DNA of 64,000 nucleotides. Origin: Macrolepiota albuminosa (Eukaryota > Basidiomycota > Agaricomycetes > Agaricales > Agaricaceae). The translations under genes and the position numbers were made by a program. How positions within the stretch are numbered: the stretch's first letter is position 1; each line of letters opens with the position of its first letter. The stretch lies in NCBI GenBank assembly GCA_027475525.1, contig JAMWFC010000117.1, positions 4,326,183 to 4,390,182 of the forward strand, given 5' to 3'. The notes beneath the pieces are model-generated. The model was not told where the DNA came from. It did not search any database and worked only from the letters and a program-made list of their open reading frames with translations. Of this stretch, positions 55,103 through 64,000 are shown piece after piece.

Positions 55103-58061
55103 ATGCAAATTTCAAACAGGGAATCAATGAGTAATCCCATACCTGCAGTTTCCACTGATGGCAGGCGGAATGCCCACGACCTACAGGGAGACCCAGCAGA
55201 CATCCAGGACGCGTCAGCGTCCAATGCGGGTCAGGCAAGACCCAAGGCTTGAGACTGAGGTCAGAGCACCGACCTGGCCAGGAATGAAAGCGAGGCCCAG
55301 AGAGCTGAAAGCTCACAGCAGGATGGTCAGCAACGTCTCCAGGACAAGATGCCAGGGGGATTAACTCCCCCAGTTACGCAGCTGCCAGGAGGACTGTGAC
55401 GGTCTAGCCAATTAGCTTCCAAAGGGCCCCCTGAGGACGGCCGACAGTCAACAGGCGCCTATGGCGCCCCAGGAGACACCGAGTCGTCAGTATGGACTGG
55501 GAGAGCCCTCCCTCTGAGCCAGAGTAGTGGGACCAGGCAGTCCACCGTGGGCTCAATGCCTTCTAAAATAGCGGAAGCCTGCATAGAAGAGGTACCGGAG
55601 GAGGCTGCAAGGCCTGAAGTATCCCACGCAGAAAACCGATTCCCACGCACACCAGCAGTGGAGGAAGCTCTGGAGGTTGTAGAGCTTTCAGAGGAGGTGA
55701 TGGAGTCATCAAGTGATGATGACGCCGGAGCAGAGGAGCAGCAGCTGAAAACCGCGTACACCGTGCACTTGCAGGTGTTCTGAGACTTGCACCCAGAGGT
55801 GATGAAATACACCACCCAAGCGCGACTCAAGCGCTACACGTCAGCACATATAGTAGCACTTAGGCGACAAGGGCACGAAGTGCCCAATGTATTCAGTACA
55901 AAATATACTGATTTGATGGTGAGAGTGCTCACTATGGAGCTGCAAATGTATGTGCAGCAGAAGGCCACACAGCAATCGGGGGTCTCGACCCCCTGGAGCC
56001 ACATGTCTGAGGAATGCTCGGCACGGCGCAATCAAGACGTCGGAATCAAGCTAGTGGAGGCACTAGCACAGGCGCAGGAAGTGCCCGAAGTAAGACCGGT
56101 GAGTACTTTCTATACTCCAGCAGGACAAGGGTGGCGTGAGGAGCCCCCACACATGCGTAACCATGACCGTAGGACAGATATGTCAGGTCCGGATGGGCAC
56201 GATAGCACTGTGCTCAAAGTGGAAAGCGAGGCATCCGTGATGCCGCGCGTGCCCATGGCCGAAACGTTGAGCGACAGAGTCGCGTATCAACGTATGCGCA
56301 ATGGCGACCTCAGGACTAAGGGACAGTCCCTTATCAACAATCAGGGCATTGTATTTGAGGGCACTAAGCCCATTGACAAGATGCGTCGTCAATTCGTCAC
56401 GCAGGATCAGGAGAATCAAGCTTCTCCAGTTCCAGGGCGGCGCAACGATCATGATCGAGGAGACTTCCTCGATCGAGATGGCGCCACGAGACGTGATGCC
56501 CCTGGTAATGGCCAGGATGACGGCCCTAGGTTGATTTCTCAAGACGAGGGCAATTATGCCCACAGTCAAGGAGGCTCAGGACGCCCTCCACAGGGTGGAC
56601 GAGGGAAGTCACTTCTCCATGCCGCTGATTTGGCGACTAGATCCCCGGGTCAGTGGGAGGCCATTTGAATGCATCGTGAAGCCATGCACAATTGCCTGCA
56701 TCGAGTAGTTGATGATGCCCTGGGTGTAACCTTACAGTTACCAGACGGACGGGGTGAAGCTGCGTAAAGCAGACAGTAGGCATATTCGTGCCTATACAGG
56801 TGCATCCAAGTTCAGCGACCTGGAAGATTGGGCGATGGATGTATGCACCCATCTCGCCATGTGCTTATATGGAGGTGACCGTATGGAACGAGAACGAATC
56901 TTTGTTCTTCCTGAGTTCTTGGCCGGAGAGGCCATGGGGTGGTTTCGATGGGCAGTACTGCACGTCAACTATGTCCAATATGACTGGACGTTCAAAGAAG
57001 TCCTTACAGGACTGTACAATTGATTCGTGCACCCCTCAACGCTACAGGATGCGAGGCGGGATTTCCAGTCCGCCAAATACACCGAGAAGTTGGGAGTGCA
57101 AGGGTTCTATGATACCCTTAATGACCATGCCCAGAATATGGCAGTATACCTGGACGGGTATACAATGCTCGAAACATTCTTGGATGGCATTCCAGCAGAC
57201 ATGCGCTGCTATTTAATACGTGAGGACGGACTGTCCCCAGAAGTCAACAATGTGGAAGAGTTTGTGGCATATGCCATCAGGTATGAGCAGTCCCTAAAGA
57301 CTGCTAACCACTACGAACATCGGAGTGGACACAAAGGGGGACCCAGGCAACTACCGCCTGGTGGGACACCCTCACGGAGTCAGCATGTGGGGACCTTCCT
57401 GGCCAAAAAGACCGATTTGGATTGTGACCGCAACACGCAGTTTGTGGTACGCAGAACCCCTGCTGCAAACCGAGGGCGGAGCTGCCCACGCCCAGAGCGG
57501 GCGCTGGACAGAGAACGTCCTAAACCAAGGCCAGACTTCAAGCCGGCCAACCTACCAGGTCAGACAGGGACTTGTTTTGCGTGTGGCCAACCAGGCCACT
57601 ACGCTACCAACTGCCCCGCAAAACTGGGAGCCCCAAGGAAGGGGTATACACCCCGCGCCCACCTTCGAGCTGCATATACTGCAGCTGCGAGTGGGAGTGA
57701 CGGAGACGTATCTGCTGAGTCTGAGGCAGAGCACCCCACAAACGACCAGGAGCCCCCAGAGGAGGCATCGGACGCCAAGCCCGAGAGTGTGGTCGTGGAG
57801 GGGGAGGAGTATGTCACAGTTGACATATATGACGACGTCTACGACAACGAGTACTACAGTCGTGACAGCGACTCTGAGTGTCTAGCGGCGATGACAGATT
57901 GGCTGTCCACAAATGATCCCGAAAAGAATAACATGGTTTGGATGAAGAAGGTGACTCTTCATCGTGCAGAGGGCACTTTGCAGCGCCCTACATTGAAACA
58001 GGCAGACAAGGAGTGCCTGGTCTCGTATGTGGACGTAGATGGCCACAAGGCATGGACCCTA
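55103..58061 (+). pseudogene. Gag of gypsy family 2 (chromovirus)
   Basis: One frame with frame changes from ATG 55103 (MQISNRESMSNPIPA). A long Ser/Glu-rich N-terminal part (EEALEVVELSEEVMESSSDD) is followed by YTTQARLKRYTSAHIVALRR. The capsid core is at 56754-57300 (KADSRHIRAYTGASKFSDLE; PEFLAGEAMGWFRWAV; DARRDFQSAKYTEKLGVQGF; FLDGIPADMRCYLIREDG). A CCHC knuckle CFACGQPGHYATNC (about 57572-57613) is followed by an acidic linker to 58061. Stops at about 55250, 55256, 55784, 56666 and 57020 are all TGA, each explainable as CGA-to-TGA. Otherwise it is well preserved, so this element is young. Confidence 0.85.
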
Positions 58062-58442
58062 TAGGACTCTGGGAGTACTACATCGGGCATAATGCCCCAG
58101 TTCGCCCATGTGTACGGAATATCCATGCAGGAGTTGGATACGCCATTGGCGTTACAGCTGGGCACCGTAAGGAGCCAAGCCATGGTGCAGTATGGGACAA
58201 ATGTGACTGTCCAAACACCGGGCTCACGTAGCCGGGAATACATGGATGTAGCAAACTTTGATCGCTACGATATGATACTGGGAACGCCATTCATGCAGCG
58301 TAACAAAGTCATATTAGACTTTGACCACTGTCAGGTACTAGTGAATGGAAAAGTGATCCCAGCTGAACGAGCTACAGCAGATGACACTGATAATCGTCTG
58401 CGACGTCATCGCACTACGGAGAAATGCAAGGAGTCTCCATGA
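58062..58442 (+). pseudogene. Protease of gypsy family 2
   Basis: A TAG at 58062 directly precedes the active site DSGSTTSGIMPQFAHVYG, which keeps D-S-G. The domain continues through FDRYDMILGTPFMQRNKVIL (the D-x-I-L-G-x-P-F/W motif of retropepsins), to a TGA at 58440. Apart from the TAG the domain looks intact. Confidence 0.85.
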
Positions 58443-60560
58443 CTTGGCCGGCACAGAGTGCCGGCTGTGGAGGATGTGGAGGAGGAAGTGCAGGCTATGC
58501 CTGGACTGAGTGCAGACCACAACGTGGTAATAATGAGCAAGGAGGAGTATCAAGCCTCCAAGAGGAGCAACGAGCAAATAATCGCTCCTGATGTTCAAGG
58601 CGCAAAGCTTCCAGACAAGCGCCATCGAAAGGCGAGACAACGGGAGGACTCAGTGGATGTATGTCCACCTACGTCCTCACGAGTCAAGTTGGAAGACTTG
58701 AAAGACAGCATCCGAGAGGCGGAAGCCTCAGTAGAGGGGGACACACGGTCCCTATGGGAGCGACCAGCTCCCCTGCCGGAGTACGACTGGGCATACGACC
58801 CCCAAATGCCGCAAGAGTGGAACGAGCTGGTGGCAGCCACGTGTGCACAAAATGCGCACCAGAGACGGATGACCGTCAAACCAGCGTATCGCCAGCCAGC
58901 CTCAGACAAGGTGTCCATAGCGTACTCACTTGTACGTGAGGGGAAACACCTCGTGGCTTATAAGGCAGCGGCAGCAGATGCTCCGCTGAGACTATATATA
59001 CCCAATGACAGTGTCAATTGGGTGTTCGCAATGCACGAGCAATATGCACCGCCACCTCGGCCACCCTCAGAGATGGTGGAAGTACTTCCCCCGGTGTGTA
59101 TGAAGGGGAAGCAGAAGGTGACAAGCCTTCATGAGGAAGATATACCTCGGTTGCGTCAGCAATGGCAAGAAGAATTTGCCAACATGGTCAACGGGACCAA
59201 GGAGGAGCTCCCGCCATGGCAGGAGGTGAACCATGAGATCAATCTCATAGATGAGAGCAAGCAATATAAGTACCACTTGCCGCGCTGCCCACGCGCACTC
59301 CAGGAGCAACTACGCAATAAAACTAATCGCTATTTGAATGCTCAATGGTGGTCCCCATGCACCACCGCTCAAGCTGCACCATTATTGTGCATACCAAAGA
59401 AGGATGGATCCCTTCGAACAGCTCTTGATGCGCGTCAGCACAATGACAACACTATAAAGGATGTAACTCCTTTACCAGATCAGAAGGTGATCCAGGAAGA
59501 CGTGGCTCGGGCAAAGTATCGCTCGAAGATTGACCTTACTGACGCTTATGAGCAGGTGCGCATTTGCACCAAAGACGTACCCAAGACCATATTTGCATCG
59601 ATCATGGGCACATTCACGAGCAACATAATGCAGATTGGAGACTGTAATGCTCCTGCCACCTTCCAGAGGCTAATGACCTCTATTTTTCGAGATGTAATAG
59701 GACGTTTTATGCACATCTACTTAGATGATATATTCATCTACTCGGATTCTATGGAGGAGCATGAGCAGCACCTCAGAGTTGTATTCGAACGACTACGCAA
59801 GTACAAGTTGTACTTGAAGTGGAAGAAATGTGAGCTTTACGCTCAGAGTATAGACTGCCTAGGGCATGTCATAGATGAGCGGGGTATCCACCCCGATCAG
59901 GACAAGCTTGATCACATTCAGGAGTGGCGCACGCCCTGAAACTACAATGACATCCAACGATTCGTTGGCCTTGTCAACTACATATCGAGCTTCTTGCCCG
60001 ATGTCACAGCCTATACTGGGCCACTTATGGCCATGACACAGAACGGGTCACCGTTCAATTGGAGGCCGTTGCACCAGCGGTGCTTTGAGATGGTCAAACA
60101 GATCTGTACAAAGACTCCGGTGATTCGACCAATCGACCCTAGATGGGATGAGCCGATATGGCTCATTTGCAACACGTCCAAGACAGGCATCGGAGCCATG
60201 TACGGTCAGGGAAGCAGCTGGCAGATGTGCCGCCCAGCAGGGTTCATGTCGAAGAAGTTCACGATGGCCCAGCAAAACTATGCAGTGCACGAGCTGGAGA
60301 CTCTTGCCATACTCGAGGCCCTCCTCAAGTGGGAGGATAAGCTGATGGGATATCCCATCCACATCATAACGGACCACAAGGCCCTTGAGTTCTTCAAAAC
60401 TCAGGTGAACTTGTCGCTGCGCCAGCGACGGTGGATAGACTACATGTCGAGATACCAGTTCGACATCACCTATGTTAAAGGTGAACTCAACAAAGTGGCA
60501 GACTGCTTGTCACGCTACTTTGAGAGTGATGTAGTCGGGGAGGCTCACAAGCCTCATGAG
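58443..60560 (+). pseudogene. Reverse transcriptase and RNase H of gypsy family 2
   Basis: RT frame: a linker (VEDVEEEVQAMPGL) leads to PLLCIPKKDGSLRTALDARQ, then YRSKIDLTDAYEQVRI and the catalytic YLDDIFIYSDSMEEH (about 59719-59763, the Y-x-D-D box). It runs to a TGA at 59937, then continues in the same frame, FVGLVNYISSFLPDVTAYTG. RNase H has HELETLAILEALLKWEDKLM and IITDHKALEFFKTQVNLSLR, ending DYMSRYQFDITYVKGELNKVADCLSR. Expected activities are cDNA synthesis and RNA removal. Only single stops break it. Confidence 0.9.
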
Positions 60561-60595
60561 TATGTGCAGGCAGACTGCCACATAGACCCTGATGG

Positions 60596-60749
60596 AGAGG
60601 ATTTACCTCTCTACCAATACCAGGAGCTCAGGGAGCATGTCCTGGAAGTACGCGCTATGCATGACGATGAACAGAGGATTTACCTCTCCACCAATACCAG
60701 GAGCTCAGGGAGCATGTCCTGGAAGTACGCGCTATGCATGACGATGAAC
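60596..60749. repeat. 77 bp tandem duplication (9), one mismatch
   Basis: 60596-60672 against 60673-60749. Period exactly 77, a single T/C difference. It shifts the polyprotein frame. Confidence 0.95.
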
Positions 60750-61667
60750 GGAGGCGAAGCACTTGCCTCAGGGAGCAGCGTGAAGAGCGGGACGTAGCCA
60801 CCCAGTTGCTCAAGAAGCATGAAGTCATGGACCCAGCGTCAACTGGGGAGCACGAGCGCCCCAATTTACCCGTTATGCTGGCGGAGATGGTCGAAGGCGA
60901 ATTGCCTTCATCCCAGCCCCCTAGCCTGGTCAGCAACGACTTCCAGAAGGAAGTGGTGCAGGACTATGGCGATGATTCTCTCTTCGCCAAGATAATCGCC
61001 AATCCTGATGACCATCCTCGGTTCAGGCATGAGCCTGGTGGACTCATCACGATGGAGAACCGTCAAGGGGTGGCAGTGGTCTGCCTCCCCCGTACACAAA
61101 CCATTGTTACGTGGGTCTTGGACCAGGCCCATGCACTGGTGGGGCACTTTGGTGCCGCCAGGACGTTGGGCTACATCCGGAGATGGTATTGGTGGCCACG
61201 TATGGCCCAAGAAGTGACTAAGTTCTGCGCCTCATGCGCAGCGTGTCAGAGGGCAAAGTTGCCCCCTGGATCCCCTCCCGGGAAGCTACACCAGCTACCC
61301 ATGCCAGTGAAACCTTGGGACTCCATTGGAATAGACTTCGTAGGTCTCTTTCCTGAGTCCAGAGGGTTCGATTACCTCTGGGTGGTAATATGCCGCATGA
61401 CGAGCATGGTGCACCTCATACCGGTGCGAACTACGCTGACAGCTAAGGAGCTGTTATGGATCTACCTTAGGGAGATTGTTAGGCTGCATGGGCTGCCTAG
61501 CACCATTGTGAGGGACCGTGACTCAAAGTTCACGTCTCAATGGTGGAGGAAACTCCACAAACTGTTAGGAGCACAATTCCTCATGTCGACGTCCTTCCAT
61601 CCTCAAACGGATGGGCAAACAGAGCGGGCTAACCACAGTATAGGCCAGATTCTAAGGGCAGTTGTTC

Positions 61668-61821
61668 GCCCTGACCAACGAGACTGGGTGGACTGGTGTC
61701 CACTCACTGAGTTTGCGATTAACACGAGTATCTCAGATACGACAGCCCTGACCAACGAGACTGGGTGGACTGGTGTCCACTCACTGAGTTTGCGATTAAC
61801 ACGAGTATCTCAGATACGACA
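61668..61821. repeat. Exact 77 bp tandem duplication (10)
   Basis: 61668-61744 equals 61745-61821, plus one chance base. Lies in the integrase and shifts the frame. Confidence 0.95.
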
Positions 61822-62603
61822 GGGTATGCACCCTTTGAGCTCAATAGAGGGTACTTGCTCTCCATGCTGCACGAAGTTCATGCTGATACGGTGGCCCACC
61901 AAGGAGTTGTCGAGTTTGCTAGGCAGGCCCTGGAGAACATTGCGGCAGTGCATGACGCCATCATAGAGGTGCGAGTCTTTCAGGTGAAAAACACCAATCA
62001 CCGTAGGTGAGCAAAACCACCAATAGCAGTAGGAGCGTTGGTTTACCTATCAACGCATAACCTGAGACTCCCAAAGGGTCAGGCGAGTAAACTCTGCCCG
62101 AAATAGGTAGGCCCATACCACGTTCTAGACGCAGAGCCAAGTACCTCCAACTACATGTTGGAGCTGCCTCTGGCATTACAGGAACGATGCATCGTTCCAA
62201 AGTTTCACGTGTTGCTGTTGTGACTATACAGCATGTCTGACAATGCGCTATTCCCTAACAGGGCGACCCCGGGCCCCTATGATTTTGGGGCTCAAGACGA
62301 TGACAAATGGTTTGTCGAGTGCATCATTGGACACCGGTGGACTAAGCATAACACGCTTGAGTTTGAGGTACGCTGGTCCCTCGGGGACACAACATGGGAG
62401 CCACACTCCCATTGCTCCAAGTTGGCGGCACTTGACCATTATTTGGAGTTGAAGGGTGTTAAGCGCCCACATCAATTAAGTAAGCATGCTGGCGCTTAAT
62501 TTGATCAGCAGTGCCAATCGCAGCTTGGCTGAGTTGGTCAGCAGCTGTGGCTGAAACACATCTTAAAAGGTGAAATTTCTTTTTCACTTTTTTTTCCTCA
62601 ACC

Positions 62604-64000
62604 ATGGACAACATGCCTGTGGACCAGAGTGAGCAGCAGCAGCAGATTGAGAGTGCGCTGTCGGTCTTACCGTCAGCTGAAGAGGAGGGGCAGATGGCTC
62701 CCCCGCTGACCCAAAATGTGCCCCAGTGGGGACAATCGCAACAAGCTGTGGGCTTCCCATAGCAGCAGCAACCACCAGCAGCAGGCTACCTGCCGCAGCA
62801 GCCGGTGATCAGTGGCTATCCACCACTCCAACCCATGCAGGGCAACTTCATGCCCCAGAACGCACTTGTGGGCGGCTATCAGCCCCAACAACCAGTAGCA
62901 GGCGCTTATGCACCACATCACGCAGAGGGCCAATCCCAGCAACAGGCCTACGGGGGGCTAGTCAGCCCCCAAGCAGCGCCAGGATGGGGGCAGTTTGCCC
63001 CCGCTATGGCGAGAGAGGCTACAGGCGCACATCTTTTTCCCCAGTTTACCGCCCCAGTGCACTACCCTGGCATGGGTGGTGTGCCCGTAATGATGGCGTA
63101 CTCCCCGGCTTGGATGGGGGCTTGGGGCGCAATGCCCTAGTACGGCACCTTGCATGAGGTGCCAGCCAAAGGAGGCTGGTCGATTTCCCTGTTGACCACA
63201 GCACCAATCGACAATCTAGAGAGACGCCAAGCACCCCTCGTGCAGGCCACTGTGGCCATTGAGAGCACAGAAACTCTCAGTCCAGAACGGAGCATCAGTT
63301 CATCGGCTGATGCGCCGACAAAGAGCCTGGCCAAGCTCTCCTTGCTACAGCGGCTGGAAATGCCGCACCAATCCAAGCCCAGCTTGGAAGAAGAGTCGCG
63401 TCCTCGATGCGACAAAGGAAAAGCATGGGCTGTCGAGCCCAGTCACAACCAGGACTTAGTCCTGGCTACCCTTCTCCAACATCTGGGAGACAACGGGTAC
63501 GATGTACCTGCAGAGTCATCATTCCTCTGCGATGTGGAGGCGGTCGTCCTCATCAGCTGGATGATGGATGACATGGATCATATGTGCACCCAGCGCAAAA
63601 CTGATCTCCTTGCTCTATTGGCCGCTTGTAAGCGGCAGACTACACCCCCGAGTTGGGACACTGACTCCAGCAAAAGGGCATGTCGGCAAGAAGTGGAGGA
63701 CATGCCCTCCCGCTCAATTAAGTCGAGCGTTGTTGCCTCCAGCCAGGAGGCCGGCCTAGGACAGGACATCCTTTCCTATGAAGATGTCCCTGCTCCAGCC
63801 GCCCCCTGGCTTATCCAGCGCCTCACCAGCGGCGTGTCTGAGGTTGCATCTTTGCGACCAGTATCTGTGGTTTTCACCACGCACTCTGGGGAGCAGAGTT
63901 CCAGGGGCGTGAGCACATGCCCCACTGAGGCTAAGGCCTCACAACCCCAAAAGGATCATTGGGGTAAGCAACCGGAAGGGCATGCATACGTCAACGTGCA
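62604..64000 (+). CDS. Extra ORF downstream of the chromovirus pol, Q/P-rich start, runs off the window
   Basis: ATG 62604 in a good context (CTCAACCATGG), 104 bp after the pol stop and on the same strand. The frame stays coding-like for 466 codons to the window end, with only two TAG codons (62761, 63138), both possible CAG-to-TAG changes. Residues 1-170 are rich in Q, P, G, A and M (LPQQPVISGYPPLQPMQGNF). The rest is soluble and helical in parts (DAPTKSLAKLSLLQRLEMPH; DLVLATLLQHLGDNGYDV; ISWMMDDMDHMCTQRKTDLL). No membrane span or known domain is seen. There is no LTR between pol and this ORF, so it is probably a third ORF of the same element. The alternative is the start of another element's gag. 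Confidence 0.6.

Larger units (their letters stand above)
60561..62499 (+). pseudogene. Integrase with GPY/F region and chromodomain, gypsy family 2
   Basis: HHCC finger HALVGHFGAARTLGYIRRWY ... CASCAACQRAK (about 61128-61256). Core DD35E: SIGIDFVGLFPESRGFDYLW, IVRDRDSKFTSQWWRKLHKL and FHPQTDGQTERANHSIGQIL. GPY/F part VGPYHVLDAE (about 62107). Chromodomain at about 62300-62440: WFVECIIGHRWTKHNTLEFE, VRWSLGDTTWEPHSHCSKLA, then LELKGVKRPHQL and a TAA at 62497. Two 77 bp duplications (60596 and 61668) shift the frame; the reading resumes correctly past each. In-frame TGA codons remain near 62008 and 62221. Confidence 0.9.

Noticed and set aside
62604..64000. Envelope-like protein behind the chromovirus pol
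   Set aside because: No signal peptide or membrane span is visible, and the composition is Q/P-rich and soluble.

Overview
The window looks like a nuclear contig from a basidiomycete fungus, most likely an Agaricomycete. Host genes are split by many 50-65 nt introns. Two copies of a membrane-protein family typical of mushroom-forming fungi (DUF6534) are present. The repeats are chromodomain Ty3/gypsy elements, Tc1-like DNA transposons with short relatives, and an RNase H-bearing LINE. No rRNA, tRNA or CRISPR was seen. The species cannot be named from this sequence.

Layout. 1-12 kb: AT-rich accessory region with LINE fragments, a foldback repeat and at least three small multi-exon genes of unknown function (1923-3090 minus, 4225-5481 plus, 7276-7930 plus), plus more decayed coding debris. 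12-19.6 kb: transposon pile. A decayed ORF is followed by a gypsy relic split by a 1.1 kb CACTA-like element, then a Tc1 element beside pieces of its relatives. 19.7-45 kb: gene island. It holds a decayed DUF6534 copy, a WD40 protein resembling TFIIIC subunit Tfc6, a second DUF6534 gene, a large coiled-coil protein, a membrane-anchored tandem amidohydrolase, a few unknown ORFs, COG6, and an unknown coiled-coil gene divergent from COG6. 45.8-54.8 kb: second transposon pile. A complete gypsy element with 498 bp LTRs and a 5 bp target duplication sits inside a Tc1 transposase gene. 54.76-64 kb: a younger chromovirus with gag, protease, RT/RNase H, integrase and chromodomain, followed by a long extra ORF that runs off the window.

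The host genes are mostly housekeeping (Pol III transcription, Golgi tethering) and do not form one pathway. The most striking whole-window signal is ten tandem duplications, all with period 77 bp and seven of them exact 77-mers, in unrelated sequences. I read these as assembly artefacts, and they break several reading frames. The second broad signal is CpG loss and CGA-to-TGA stops in transposons, apparently reaching into the DUF6534 copy at the island edge. I found no convincing new defence or biosynthetic system. The least explained material is the divergent unknown gene pair at 2-5.5 kb and the extra ORF downstream of the chromovirus.
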